Shown: positions 9,545 to 18,055 of the stretch, in pieces
Numbering within the stretch: position 1 is the stretch's first letter
Layout of the letters: every line of letters begins with the position of its first letter
NCBI RefSeq assembly: GCF_013337185.1
Contig: NZ_SWDE01000009.1
Location: 62,001 to 126,000, forward strand
Source of the DNA: Serratia proteamaculans
Lineage (GTDB): Bacteria > Pseudomonadota > Gammaproteobacteria > Enterobacterales > Enterobacteriaceae
Reading direction: 5' to 3'
DNA length: 64,000 nucleotides
The notes under the pieces: model-generated
What the model saw: the letters and a program-made list of their open reading frames with translations, nothing else
Databases searched by the model: none
What the model was told of the DNA's origin: nothing
Translations under genes and position numbers: made by a program

Positions 9545-10216
9545 TTAACCCTGTTTCGGGAAAGCTACGGTATCGGCGACCATTTCATCGATTGCCGCTT
9601 TGACTTCTTCTTCCGTTACCGGTGAGCTGCCGTTGTTGACGGTTTTGCCGTAGTTCTTGCGCACAACCTCCAGCACCGTCTTGCCGGTATCTTGATCGAT
9701 CAGCTGCGCTTCCAGGAACAGGGTGGTGTTTTGCGTCCGGTGCCCGGTGGCGGCCATGGTGCTGGCAACGACTGCGGCAACGGGCACCACTTCATAGAAT
9801 TTCACGTCTTCATCTTCGGCGGAGACGGCGGTAATCGCCACTTTTGCCAGCAAGACGCGAGAACCCGCCGGGCTTTTCAGGATTGTCGTGCGCTCGGCTA
9901 CCGCTTTTCTCATGCTTTGGTCGGTATAGTTCCTGATTTTATCCAGCGTTTGCTGGCTGACGCGATCGTTGGGTTTTGCCGCTGGATAGTAGACTACAGG
10001 GGAGAAATACACGCCTCGGTAGTTGGATTCTTTAAAGTCAGGATCGATCCAACGCAGCGTTTTATGTCCGCTTGGCGAGCTGGTTTCCTGCAGTTTGCTG
10101 TAGTCCGGCAGGAAGCCCGAGTACTGCTCTGTTTTAGTCACTTTCGATGCACAACCCGCCAGCAACAGGCCAGCCGCCAATACTGCAATGGCAACGCTCA
10201 AGCGTTGTTTTTTCAT
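9545..10216 (-). CDS. DUF3313-type outer-envelope lipoprotein
   Basis: 223 aa predicted lipoprotein. The signal peptide ends in the lipobox LLAGC with acylated Cys22, followed by ASKV, which has no Asp at +2 and so suggests outer-membrane sorting. The remainder matches the DUF3313 family in overall layout (YSGFLPDYSKL, LRWIDPDF, a basic middle, TGKTVLEVVRKNYGK). The function of this family is not established. It stands alone between cysE and trmL with its own upstream region. Confidence 0.75.
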   Translation of the reverse strand: MKKQRLSVAIAVLAAGLLLAGCASKVTKTEQYSGFLPDYSKLQETSSPSGHKTLRWIDPDFKESNYRGVYFSPVVYYPAAKPNDRVSQQTLDKIRNYTDQSMRKAVAERTTILKSPAGSRVLLAKVAITAVSAEDEDVKFYEVVPVAAVVASTMAATGHRTQNTTLFLEAQLIDQDTGKTVLEVVRKNYGKTVNNGSSPVTEEEVKAAIDEMVADTVAFPKQG

Positions 10217-10367
10217 ACGATTTCCTATGATGAGTGCCGATTACCCTTACAAAACATAGCTCATTATCTTCTGCTACAGCGATTGTTTTGGCGCCGAGCG
10301 TGCCATGTTTCAGAGCGGCCTATCAGGATCGTGATGTACAGCTTGTTTTTACCTGCAAAGCACGTGG

Positions 10368-10841
10368 TCAGGATTTGATCAGTGCGCCAGCATAGTCCAG
10401 CTGCCGCCAGGCTTCATACACCACCACGGCCACGGCATTAGACAGGTTCATGCTGCGGCTTTGCGCCTGCATGGGAATGCGGATTTTCTGCTGGGCGGGC
10501 AGCGCCTCGAGGATCTCTGCAGGAAGGCCGCGGGTTTCCGGTCCAAACAGCAGGTAATCGCCGGCCTGATAGCTGACCGCGCTGTGTGCCGGAGTGCCTT
10601 TGGTGGTCAGGGCAAACAGCCGCTGAGGGTTTTCGCTGGCGATAAAAGCGGCGTAGTCGGCGTGACGTCGGATGCTGGCGAATTCATGATAGTCCAGCCC
10701 GGCGCGGCGCAGGCGTTTGTCATCCCACGGGAAGCCCATCGGTTCTATCAGGTGCAGTTGAAAGCCGGTATTGGCGCACAGGCGGATGATATTACCGGTA
10801 TTGGGTGGAATTTCAGGTTCGAATAAAACAATGTTCAACAT
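10368..10841 (-). CDS. trmL: tRNA (cytidine/uridine-34-2'-O)-methyltransferase TrmL
   Basis: 157 aa SPOUT-class methyltransferase that 2'-O-methylates the wobble base of certain leucine tRNAs using SAM. The trefoil-knot motifs are visible: [13 protein letters not shown] (motif 1), [11 protein letters not shown] (motif 2) and [20 protein letters not shown] (motif 3). Length equals that of E. coli TrmL (YibK). It lies downstream of the cpxRA terminator on the same strand. Confidence 0.95.
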   Translation of the reverse strand: MLNIVLFEPEIPPNTGNIIRLCANTGFQLHLIEPMGFPWDDKRLRRAGLDYHEFASIRRHADYAAFIASENPQRLFALTTKGTPAHSAVSYQAGDYLLFGPETRGLPAEILEALPAQQKIRIPMQAQSRSMNLSNAVAVVVYEAWRQLDYAGALIKS

Positions 10842-10843
10842 GT

Positions 10844-10867
10844 AAAAAGCCCCTCATGACGAGGGGC
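10844..10867 (-). terminator. Terminator of cpxRA
   Basis: On the minus strand GCCCCTC, a 5-base loop (GTCAT) and GAGGGGC are followed by TTTTTAC. It separates cpxA from trmL. Confidence 0.8.
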
Positions 10868-10904
10868 GCAGAATAACAAAATCTTACCGACCTGTCTTAG
10901 GCGA

Positions 10905-12278
10905 TCAGCGCTGATGCAGCGGTAGCCATAACACCAACCGCAGGCCACCGAGCGGACTGTCTTCCGCTTTTACCCAGCCGCGATGCTGGTTGACCGCCGC
11001 CTCTACGATTGCCAGGCCCAAACCGGTGCCACCGGAGGCGCGATCGCGTGCTTCGTCGGTGCGATAAAACGGACGGAAAATTTGCTCGCGATCTTCCGTA
11101 CTGACGCCCGGGCCGTCGTCGTCGACCACAATAGTGATGCCCTGGTTGTCCGCGCTGAACGCCACGGCGATCCTGGTGTTTGAGTAGCGCAGCGCGTTAC
11201 GCACAATGTTTTCCAGTGCGCTGTCCAACGCGCCGGCGTTGCCGAACAGCGTCCATGGACCGGGAGGGGCGGTAACTTCCAAATGCTTGCCCATTTGCTC
11301 GGCTTCAAAGCTGGCGTCATCGAGTACATTGGCCCACAGTTCATTGGCCAGCAGCCGCTCACGGACCAACTCGCTTTTCTGCTGTCCTCGTGACAACACC
11401 AACAGATCGTTGATCATCGAGTCCAGACGCTGCGCCTCGGTTTCGATGCGCTCCAGCTCACGCCCTTCGCCGTGGCGACGACGCATTAACGCGGTAGCCA
11501 GCTGCAGACGGGTTAGCGGGGTGCGCAGCTCATGCGAGATGTCGGAGATCAGCCGCTGTTGGGCGGTCATCATGCGTTCCAGAGAACTGACCATTTGGTT
11601 GAAACTGGCGCCGGTGGCCAGGAACTCTTGTGGCCCGGCTTCCAGTTCCGGATGCTGTTTCAGGTTGCCACGGGCGACGTCATCGGCCGCGTTTTTCAGC
11701 TTACGTGCCGGTTTCGCCAGACTCCAGGCCAGCCATAGCAGCAATGGGGCGCTGATCAACATGGTGACGATCAGCAACAGTAGCGGCCGGTCGAACATCA
11801 GGTTGATGAAATCGGATTGTGGGCTGTTGGCGGGGCGAATTAGATACAACTGGTAATTGTCTTCACCATCGCGCACGGAGAAGGGACCGACCAGCTCGAC
11901 ACGGCCGTATTTCTTCTTCTTCGGGTGGTCGGAATTATCAGATTGGCCGATAAAATTACGTACCAACTGCATTTCGTTGCGCTGCATGTTACCAATCACC
12001 CGGCCTTCGCTGGTGACCAGGATCAGACGCTGCCCTGGCGGGGCCCATTTTTCAATGGCGCGGAATAAACGCCGCCACCACATCAGGTCGTTGGCCGGAT
12101 CGTTTTGCAACTCGGCCTCGACATGTTGTTCCAGCATCAGCCCCTGCCGCTGCTCGCTGTCCAGCAGCGAGGTCATTTGGCGGGAGTCGAGCTTGGGCAC
12201 CATCAACACCAGCATCAGCACCAGGGCTAATGTGAACCAAAAAATGGCGAAGATGCGTGCCGTCAAACTGTTGATCAT
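10905..12278 (-). CDS. cpxA: Envelope-stress sensor histidine kinase CpxA
   Basis: 457 aa inner-membrane kinase/phosphatase of the Cpx two-component system, which senses misfolded envelope proteins and phosphorylates CpxR. Order: TM1 (about residues 9-27), periplasmic sensor (about 30-163), TM2 (LLLLIVTMLISAPLLLWLAW), HAMP, the H-box DISHELRTPL with the phospho-accepting His near 248, then the N, G1 and G2 boxes (NIVRNALRYS, DDDGPGVS, GGTGLGLAI). The ATG at 12278 gives exactly the E. coli length and overlaps the cpxR stop by 4 bases (ATGA). The open frame upstream of it is the overlap with cpxR. Confidence 0.97.
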   Translation of the reverse strand: MINSLTARIFAIFWFTLALVLMLVLMVPKLDSRQMTSLLDSEQRQGLMLEQHVEAELQNDPANDLMWWRRLFRAIEKWAPPGQRLILVTSEGRVIGNMQRNEMQLVRNFIGQSDNSDHPKKKKYGRVELVGPFSVRDGEDNYQLYLIRPANSPQSDFINLMFDRPLLLLIVTMLISAPLLLWLAWSLAKPARKLKNAADDVARGNLKQHPELEAGPQEFLATGASFNQMVSSLERMMTAQQRLISDISHELRTPLTRLQLATALMRRRHGEGRELERIETEAQRLDSMINDLLVLSRGQQKSELVRERLLANELWANVLDDASFEAEQMGKHLEVTAPPGPWTLFGNAGALDSALENIVRNALRYSNTRIAVAFSADNQGITIVVDDDGPGVSTEDREQIFRPFYRTDEARDRASGGTGLGLAIVEAAVNQHRGWVKAEDSPLGGLRLVLWLPLHQR

Positions 12279-12973
12279 GTTGCAGATACCATTAAGTAAC
12301 CCCGTCCACGCAACGTTTTGAACCACGGGTGGCCGTCTTTGCGGTTCGGTAGTTTACGTCGCAGGTTAGAGATGTGCATATCGATGGCGCGATCAAACGG
12401 CGTCAGACGTTTGCCCAGCACTTCCTGGCTAAGCAGTTCACGTGATACCACCTGGCCCAGATGCTGTGCCAGCAGGTACAACAGGGTAAATTCGGTGCCG
12501 GTAAGATCCAGCGTTTGGCCGTCAAAGCTGGCTTCCTGGCGGCCTGGATTGAGCTGCAAGCCGTCAACGTCCAGCGTGGGCGCGCCCGTATCGACGTTTT
12601 GCTGCTGTTCGCTCCAGTTGGAACGGCGCAGGATCGCCCGAATGCGAGCTACCAGCTCACGATCGTTAAAAGGTTTTGGCAAGTAGTCATCGGCACCCAG
12701 TTCCAGACCCAGTACGCGGTCCAATTCGCTGCCGCGTGCGGTCAGCATAATCACTGGCGTCTGGTGGTGCTGACGCAGCTCTTTTAACGTATCGATACCG
12801 TTTTTCTTCGGCATCATGATATCGAGCAACAGCAGATCAATGGAGCTGTCCAGAAGCGACAACGCCTGTTCACCATCGTAGGCCACGACGATGGTAAAAC
12901 CTTCCATTTCAAGCAGTTCTTTTAACAGCGAGGTCAGCTCGCGGTCGTCGTCAACTAACAGAATTTTGTTCAT
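12275..12973 (-). CDS. cpxR: Envelope-stress response regulator CpxR
   Basis: 232 aa OmpR/PhoB-type regulator. The receiver domain (1-120) has the acidic pocket D8-D10, the phosphorylated D51 (LLLLDIMMPKKNG) and the conserved Lys in LPKPFNDRE. A winged-helix DNA-binding domain follows (TLDLTGTEFTLLYLL to RGRGYLMV). ATG 12973 is chosen because AGGAGG lies upstream and the sequence starts MNKILLVDDD as in E. coli. A perfect CpxR box in the intergenic region suits autoregulation and control of divergent cpxP. Confidence 0.97.
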   Translation of the reverse strand: MNKILLVDDDRELTSLLKELLEMEGFTIVVAYDGEQALSLLDSSIDLLLLDIMMPKKNGIDTLKELRQHHQTPVIMLTARGSELDRVLGLELGADDYLPKPFNDRELVARIRAILRRSNWSEQQQNVDTGAPTLDVDGLQLNPGRQEASFDGQTLDLTGTEFTLLYLLAQHLGQVVSRELLSQEVLGKRLTPFDRAIDMHISNLRRKLPNRKDGHPWFKTLRGRGYLMVSAT

Positions 12974-13027
12974 TGTATTTTTTCCTCCTGACGCAAAATA
13001 CGTCATCAACTGTTGGCATTCCATGAC

Positions 13028-13042
13028 TTTACGTAGTTTTAC
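13028..13042 (-). promoter_or_regulatory. CpxR box between cpxR and cpxP
   Basis: Read on the minus strand it is GTAAA-ACTAC-GTAAA, a perfect match to the CpxR consensus GTAAA(N5)GTAAA. It lies 55 bases before cpxR and 80 bases before cpxP, so it can serve both divergent promoters. Confidence 0.85.
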
Positions 13043-13122
13043 ATGCACTGACGCATGTTTGCAGGTGCAGCAGTACACTGCTCCTCGTTGATTCGCAAAG
13101 TGAGAAAGCACGAGGAGTTAAA

Positions 13123-13617
13123 ATGCGTAAGGTGACCGCATTAGTTATGGCATCAATGCTGGCAATAGGTTCTACCGCTGCGTTTGCTGCTGACACTACA
13201 TCGGAAACTGTACCGACTCCCGGCAACGACACGATGACTCGAGCACCAGGTCAGCACCACATGTTTGACGGTGTCAGCCTGACCGAAGAGCAGCGTCAGC
13301 GAATGCGCGATTTAATGCGCCAGGCCCGCCACGATTTGCCTGGTGTCAATGTAGCTGAAATGGAAGCCATGCATAAGCTGGTGACCGCAGACAAATTTGA
13401 TGAAGCCGCCGTGTATGCCCAGGCGGAACAGATGGCTCAGCAACAGGTTAAGCGTCAGGTCGAAATGGCCAGAGTACGCAACCAAATGTATAACCTGCTG
13501 ACGCCACAGCAAAAAAGTGTTTTAGACCGGAAACATCAGCAGCGCATGCAGCAGATGGAGCAACAAATTTCTGGTTTGCAGCAAACTTCTGCCCAGAAGT
13601 TAAGTATGACTGAGTAG
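13123..13617 (+). CDS. cpxP: Periplasmic Cpx inhibitor and chaperone CpxP
   Basis: 164 aa. A signal peptide ends near AAFAAD. The mature protein is helical and rich in Q and M, with two LTxxQ repeats ([13 protein letters not shown] and [12 protein letters not shown]), the hallmark of the CpxP/Spy family. CpxP damps CpxA signalling and aids DegP in clearing misfolded proteins. CACGAGGAG precedes the start. Its 3' UTR carries the sRNA CpxQ, and the AT-rich insertion begins right after. Confidence 0.95.
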   Translation: MRKVTALVMASMLAIGSTAAFAADTTSETVPTPGNDTMTRAPGQHHMFDGVSLTEEQRQRMRDLMRQARHDLPGVNVAEMEAMHKLVTADKFDEAAVYAQAEQMAQQQVKRQVEMARVRNQMYNLLTPQQKSVLDRKHQQRMQQMEQQISGLQQTSAQKLSMTE

Positions 13618-13624
13618 TCCCTGT

Positions 13625-13683
13625 TTTTCCTTGCCATAGACACCATCCCTGTCTTCCCCCGCCATGATGGCGGGGTTTTTTTT
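13625..13683 (+). ncRNA. cpxQ: CpxQ small RNA from the cpxP 3' UTR
   Basis: 59 bases starting at TTTTCCTTGCCATAGACACC, 8 bases after the cpxP stop, closely resembling the E. coli and Salmonella Hfq-dependent CpxQ that RNase E releases from cpxP mRNA. The seed region (CCATAGACACCATCCCTGTC) is preserved. The terminator CCCCGCC-ATGAT-GGCGGGG plus eight T closes the RNA. CpxQ represses inner-membrane protein mRNAs during envelope stress. Its last 33 bases and the next three form the left copy of a 36-bp direct repeat. Confidence 0.85.
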
Positions 13684-13686
13684 GTC
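13651..13686 (+). repeat. 36-bp direct repeat, left copy (end of CpxQ)
   Basis: Runs from GTCTTCCCCC to TTTTTTTGTC. It is base-for-base identical to 15691-15726 and exactly 2,040 bases from it. Flanking bases do not match on either side. This copy is the native end of cpxQ. Confidence 0.95.
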
Positions 13687-13752
13687 AATTTTTTAGTCGT
13701 TCTTGAGTTGTTGATTAAGATCACGGCATTAATGATTGTTCTTAGATGCACT

Positions 13753-15327
13753 CTATCCACTAATTGTATAGTAGCGATTGATTTTCTCTGTTATTTCTGT
13801 TTTTTCACCAATGCTCATTTTTGAATTTTTAGTGTTAACAATGAAACTTCCAATAGCCGTAGTATTCTCAAAGACACTTGAACAATGACTGTCAAATAAA
13901 GAGCAGCCAAGGAAGTAATTCCCTCCATTCTTTACTCCAAGTATATCCAGCAGAGTTGGAGCCAGAGCTAGTGAGTTTTTACCATCCACATCAAAATTTA
14001 TTGTTGGTGCGTTTTTCTTATAAATCATCAATGGTATTTTATCAACAAATACATCGCTTTCTGAGTTAAATGTTTCCTTGAATTTTGGCGTAGGGAAGGC
14101 AGCATGATCAGCTGTAAATACAAGGATGGTATTGTCTGCAATTTTGCTATTTTTAAACTTCTCAAAAAAAACGCCGAACTGATGGTCAAGATTATGGAAT
14201 TTATTATTGTATTCGTTATTGCCGTCACCAAATTTTTCGTCCGGACTATCCATTCCAATATGAGTGCCTACGGTGTAGACGCCTATAAAGAAAGGTTTAT
14301 CATGGGGTTCATTAATTTTTTCCCACAGTAACTCATAGGTTTGTTTATCGGTTAACTTAATATCTGTGGCATCATTGAAATCCTCGTTACCATAAACATC
14401 ATCAAATCCTAGTGTGGATATCATTTGGCTAAGATTTTCTTGTCTGCTGTTCGGAGCGATAAAATAAGATGTATAATTATGCGTTGCAAGTATGTTTGGT
14501 ATACTGATCAATTTTCCGTTAAAACGTCTCTTTACCGTGGTAGCTGATACTTCACCTACACCAACATGTTCTGGATTGAATCCACCGAGGAATTGATAAC
14601 CTGATGTCAGTTGTCCCCGGATACCACGAAATGTCGCTGCTGTATGGTTATAGTAATTTAAAAAATTGAAAGACTGCCGGGAGAGCTTGATAAGATTAGG
14701 TGTCATATTATCACTCATAACCACAGAGGATAGTCCTTCGGTAAAGATGACGACTATATTTTGGTTTTTTGAATGTAGCGACAGAGGAAGGCTGTCTTTT
14801 TCAGATGAGATAGACTCCCTTTTAAAGTATTTCGCATTGCTTGGGTTTATCGCATAGATGCTGCTATATTGGTTATATGCTTCATAAACGCTATTTGAAA
14901 ATTTATATATTGGTGTGTTTTTCCATAATAAAATTGCCATCACTGAAGAAAATAATAAACAAACCAGTGGTAAGCCTTTAAGCGGTTTTTGAGATGATTT
15001 AAAAGATAAAGCAAAATAAAGTAGAGTGATTAATATTGTTGATGCAATAATTTCAACGCCTACCACTCTAGCTTCGCCAAGGTTTGTTATGGTTAATGGC
15101 TGTATGTAAAATCCCGTGTTAAATATTGAGGACAGCTGAACCCCTTCAATTACAACAAAAAACAGCGCAATTATTTTAATTAATAAGTATGATCTATATC
15201 GCACGAGCAAAGTGATTGCTGTCATTTCCATGATGAAGGGGAGTAAAAAACTGTGCGAAAAACCAACAATGTAAATTATTATAAATAATTTGATGGGGTA
15301 GGTTAAATTTGTGATTAATTTGTTCAT
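13753..15327 (-). CDS. LtaS/OpgB-like sulfatase-fold membrane phosphotransferase
   Basis: 524 aa. About four membrane helices lie in residues 12-134, followed by a periplasmic alkaline-phosphatase-superfamily domain. Likely metal and catalytic residues are E197 (IVVIFTEGLSS), a threonine in HTAATFRGIRGQLTSG (probably T232), H356 (VGTHIGMDSP) and D407-H408 (VFTADHAAF). The plan resembles lipoteichoic acid synthases and OpgB, which move phosphoglycerol from phosphatidylglycerol to a sugar or polymer; phosphoethanolamine transferases are related. The substrate cannot be told. Codon use is AT-rich, unlike all neighbours, pointing to horizontal transfer. It stands alone, facing cpxP, with no accompanying glycan genes. 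Confidence 0.7.
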   Translation of the reverse strand: MNKLITNLTYPIKLFIIIYIVGFSHSFLLPFIMEMTAITLLVRYRSYLLIKIIALFFVVIEGVQLSSIFNTGFYIQPLTITNLGEARVVGVEIIASTILITLLYFALSFKSSQKPLKGLPLVCLLFSSVMAILLWKNTPIYKFSNSVYEAYNQYSSIYAINPSNAKYFKRESISSEKDSLPLSLHSKNQNIVVIFTEGLSSVVMSDNMTPNLIKLSRQSFNFLNYYNHTAATFRGIRGQLTSGYQFLGGFNPEHVGVGEVSATTVKRRFNGKLISIPNILATHNYTSYFIAPNSRQENLSQMISTLGFDDVYGNEDFNDATDIKLTDKQTYELLWEKINEPHDKPFFIGVYTVGTHIGMDSPDEKFGDGNNEYNNKFHNLDHQFGVFFEKFKNSKIADNTILVFTADHAAFPTPKFKETFNSESDVFVDKIPLMIYKKNAPTINFDVDGKNSLALAPTLLDILGVKNGGNYFLGCSLFDSHCSSVFENTTAIGSFIVNTKNSKMSIGEKTEITEKINRYYTISG

Positions 15328-15690
15328 TGCCGCTTCTTGTGATTATATACAGTTTAAACTAACTGTAATTGAAAGATGAATGGTATTTTATAGTGGGATA
15401 GTTGTTATTTTCAATAAATTGTTTTTTGTTTATGATTGAGGTTGTAGTTGTAATATTTTTGGTTTTTTGTCAGTGGTATTTTTATTTAATCATAATTATT
15501 ATTTTTTTGTGAAAAAATAATAATTTAAGTTATCGGATGAAATAATTTAGATAGGTCGCGCCCAATATAAAAAGTATTTTTTTTGCGTAACCGGTTCCGA
15601 AGATATGCATTCCGTGACGTATAAAGCTAAATATTACATTTTTTCGTAGCACCAAAACTGGCCAGACTTAGGCAATATCATGCAAGGTGA
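15328..15690. other. AT-rich non-coding part of the insertion
   Basis: About 360 bases with no convincing frame. It should hold the promoter of the minus-strand phosphotransferase gene and contains a perfect 14-bp inverted repeat at 15494-15525. Nothing else was recognised. Confidence 0.5.
15494..15525. repeat. Perfect 14-bp inverted repeat in the insertion
   Basis: AATTATTATTTTTT, loop TGTG, AAAAAATAATAATT. It is all A/T in the arms. It may act as a weak terminator or a protein target; no function is known. Confidence 0.7.
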
Positions 15691-15726
15691 GTCTTCCCCC
15701 GCCATGATGGCGGGGTTTTTTTTGTC
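15691..15726 (+). repeat. 36-bp direct repeat, right copy
   Basis: Exact second copy of the CpxQ end, including the GC-rich hairpin and T-run. It lies 47 bases before fieF without the rest of cpxQ, and would terminate transcripts coming from the insertion toward fieF. Confidence 0.95.
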
Positions 15727-15773
15727 CATCATTCCGCTATATTGACCCTCTCAATGTTTAACATGGATGGGTT

Positions 15774-16676
15774 ATGGAACCGCAATATGCGCGTCTGGTG
15801 AAATCCGCCGCGTTAGCTGCCACTGCGTTGGCCTCCATACTGCTACTGATCAAGATTGTCGCCTGGTACCACACCGGTTCCGTGAGCCTGCTGGCGGCGC
15901 TGGTAGATTCATTGGTGGATATTGCCGCGTCGCTGACAAACTTGCTGGTGGTGCGTTATTCGCTGCAGCCAGCCGACGAGGAACACACCTTCGGGCATGG
16001 TAAGGCCGAGTCGCTGGCCGCGCTGGCGCAGAGCATGTTTATTTCCGGTTCGGCGCTGTTTCTGTTTCTGACCGGCTTCCAGCATCTGTACTCTCCGGAA
16101 ACACTGCGCGATCCCGGTATTGGTATTGCCGTGACGGTGGTGGCGTTGTTCAGCACCTTGCTGCTGGTCACCTATCAGCGTTGGGTGGTAAGGAAAACCC
16201 GTAGTCAGGCAGTACGAGCAGATATGCTGCATTATCAGTCAGATGTCATGATGAATGGTGCTATTCTTATAGCGCTTGCGCTAAGCTGGTACGGTTTTCA
16301 ACGAGCGGATGCGCTGTTTGCATTGGTCATTGGCGTCTACATTCTTTATAGCGCGTTGCGGATGGGTAATGAAGCTGTGCAATCGCTGCTGGACAGGGCA
16401 TTGCCGGATGATGAACGTCAGGCGATCATTGATGTGATTTCTTCCTGGCCAGGGGTGAAAGGGGCGCACGATCTGCGGACCCGCCAGTCCGGTCCGACGC
16501 GTTTTATCCAGTTGCATCTGGAAATGGACGATGCGCTGCCGCTGATGCAGGCGCATCTTCTGGCCGAGCAAGTGGAGCAGGCATTGTTGCATCGTTTCCC
16601 CGGGGCGGATGTCCTCATCCACCAGGATCCCTGTTCTGTGGTACCAGAGGGCCGACAGGGGCGTTGGGAGCTATAA
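15774..16676 (+). CDS. fieF: Cation diffusion facilitator, Fe2+/Zn2+ efflux FieF
   Basis: 300 aa inner-membrane proton antiporter exporting divalent iron and zinc. Six membrane helices are expected. The metal site is formed by DSLVDIAAS in helix 2 and HYQSDVMMN in helix 5. The cytoplasmic C-terminal domain has the [23 protein letters not shown] pattern that binds bridging zinc. ATG 15774 follows GGATGGGTT. The usual neighbour cpxP is separated from it here by the 2-kb insertion. Confidence 0.95.
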   Translation: MEPQYARLVKSAALAATALASILLLIKIVAWYHTGSVSLLAALVDSLVDIAASLTNLLVVRYSLQPADEEHTFGHGKAESLAALAQSMFISGSALFLFLTGFQHLYSPETLRDPGIGIAVTVVALFSTLLLVTYQRWVVRKTRSQAVRADMLHYQSDVMMNGAILIALALSWYGFQRADALFALVIGVYILYSALRMGNEAVQSLLDRALPDDERQAIIDVISSWPGVKGAHDLRTRQSGPTRFIQLHLEMDDALPLMQAHLLAEQVEQALLHRFPGADVLIHQDPCSVVPEGRQGRWEL

Positions 16677-16795
16677 TCAATGCAGGGCCTGTAAGATTGG
16701 TGCAACGGGTGAATGGCGGAGTTAGCTCGGCGTGCCATAGTGGTTTTTTACCGCAATATTGCGTGACTTGAATCAATTCAGCTGGGTGTTTTTGT

Positions 16796-16801
16796 TATAA
16801 T
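16796..16801 (+). promoter_or_regulatory. Likely -10 element of pfkA
   Basis: A consensus TATAAT in the context TTGTTATAAT, 106 bases before pfkA. No good -35 box was found at 17 bases. Confidence 0.45.
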
Positions 16802-16907
16802 ATCCAGCAATAAGCCGTAAAGCTGATTTTCTGCAGCCGGAGAGGTTCCAAGACAATCGGCGAATACAGAATTCTTAAGAAATTGCATCTACAGTTCAGA
16901 GGTAGTC

Positions 16908-17870
16908 ATGATCAAGAAAATCGGTGTACTGACGAGTGGCGGTGATTCGCCGGGTATGAACGCTGCGATCCGTGGCGTTGTGCGTGCTGCACTTTCAGAG
17001 GGTCTGGAAGTTTTTGGTATTTACGATGGCTACCTTGGCTTGTACGAAGATCGCATGGAAAAATTGGACCGCTACAGCGTGTCCGATATGATCAATCGCG
17101 GCGGCACCTTCCTTGGTTCAGCCCGTTTCCCGGAGTTCAGAGACGACAGCGTACGTGCCAAGGCGATTGAAAATCTGCAAAACCGCGGCATTGATGCGCT
17201 GGTGGTGATTGGCGGTGACGGTTCCTATATGGGCGCTAAACGCCTGACGGAAGAAGGTTTCCCTTGTATTGGCTTGCCGGGCACTATCGATAACGACGTG
17301 GCCGGTACCGACTACACCATCGGTTTCTTCACCGCGCTTGAAACCGTGGTGGAAGCGATTGACCGCCTGCGTGACACCTCATCTTCACATCAGCGTATTT
17401 CTATCGTTGAAGTGATGGGGCGTTATTGCGGCGATCTGACGCTGGCGGCGGCGATTGCCGGCGGTTGCGAGTTCATCGTATTGCCTGAAATTGAGTTCAA
17501 CCGCGAAGATCTGGTGTGTGAAATCAAAGCCGGTATCGAAAAGGGTAAAAAACACGCGATCGTGGCGATCACCGAGCATATCTGCGATATCGATGAGCTG
17601 GCGCGCCATATCGAGCAAGAAACCAAGCGTGAAACCCGCGCTACCGTGTTGGGGCATATTCAGCGCGGCGGTTCTCCGGTAGCTTACGACCGTATTCTGG
17701 CTTCCCGCATGGGCGCTTACGCCATCGAGCTGTTGTTGCAGGGCTACGGTGGCCGCTGTGTCGGTATCCAAAACGAGAAGATGGTGCACCACGACATCAT
17801 CGATGCGATCGAAAATATGAAGCGTCCATTCAAGGGCGACTGGCTGGATACGGCGAAAAAGCTGTACTGA
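16908..17870 (+). CDS. pfkA: 6-phosphofructokinase I
   Basis: 320 aa ATP-dependent enzyme that phosphorylates fructose-6-phosphate, the main control step of glycolysis. The ATP loop [13 protein letters not shown] is at residues 11-23. The catalytic Asp lies in [16 protein letters not shown] near residue 127. Allosteric and substrate residues ([19 protein letters not shown]) are present. Length equals E. coli PfkA. GAGGTAGTC precedes ATG 16908 and a terminator follows. Confidence 0.97.
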   Translation: MIKKIGVLTSGGDSPGMNAAIRGVVRAALSEGLEVFGIYDGYLGLYEDRMEKLDRYSVSDMINRGGTFLGSARFPEFRDDSVRAKAIENLQNRGIDALVVIGGDGSYMGAKRLTEEGFPCIGLPGTIDNDVAGTDYTIGFFTALETVVEAIDRLRDTSSSHQRISIVEVMGRYCGDLTLAAAIAGGCEFIVLPEIEFNREDLVCEIKAGIEKGKKHAIVAITEHICDIDELARHIEQETKRETRATVLGHIQRGGSPVAYDRILASRMGAYAIELLLQGYGGRCVGIQNEKMVHHDIIDAIENMKRPFKGDWLDTAKKLY

Positions 17871-17895
17871 TCCCGTTTTTATTCAGGCAATCGAA

Positions 17896-17920
17896 GCCTC
17901 CGCATGCGGAGGCTTTTTTT
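17896..17920 (+). terminator. Terminator after pfkA
   Basis: GCCTCCGCATGCGGAGGC followed by seven T. Confidence 0.9.
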
Positions 17921-18055
17921 ATGTCTGCCGCGGTATATTCCAGAATCGTCTAGCCCAACATTTTTTATTCTTTAATTGATAGACCAGTTTCTGGCAGGCT
18001 CTGATGCTAAATCAACCGATTGAGGTTGCGATTATTTTTCCTGGGGAGCGAGTCG

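Larger units (their letters stand above)
13687..15690. mobile_element. AT-rich 2-kb insertion at the cpxQ terminator
   Basis: The DNA between the two 36-bp repeats is clearly AT-rich compared with GC-rich neighbours on both sides, and it holds one gene on the minus strand. In E. coli cpxP is followed directly by fieF. The direct repeats look like the att sites of an integrated element or the trace of recombination between two terminator copies. No integrase, transposase or inverted ends are seen, so the mechanism is open. Confidence 0.65.

Noticed and set aside
13687-15690. Composite transposon around the phosphotransferase gene
   Set aside because: The repeats are direct, 36 bp and derived from cpxQ; no transposase or inverted ends were seen.
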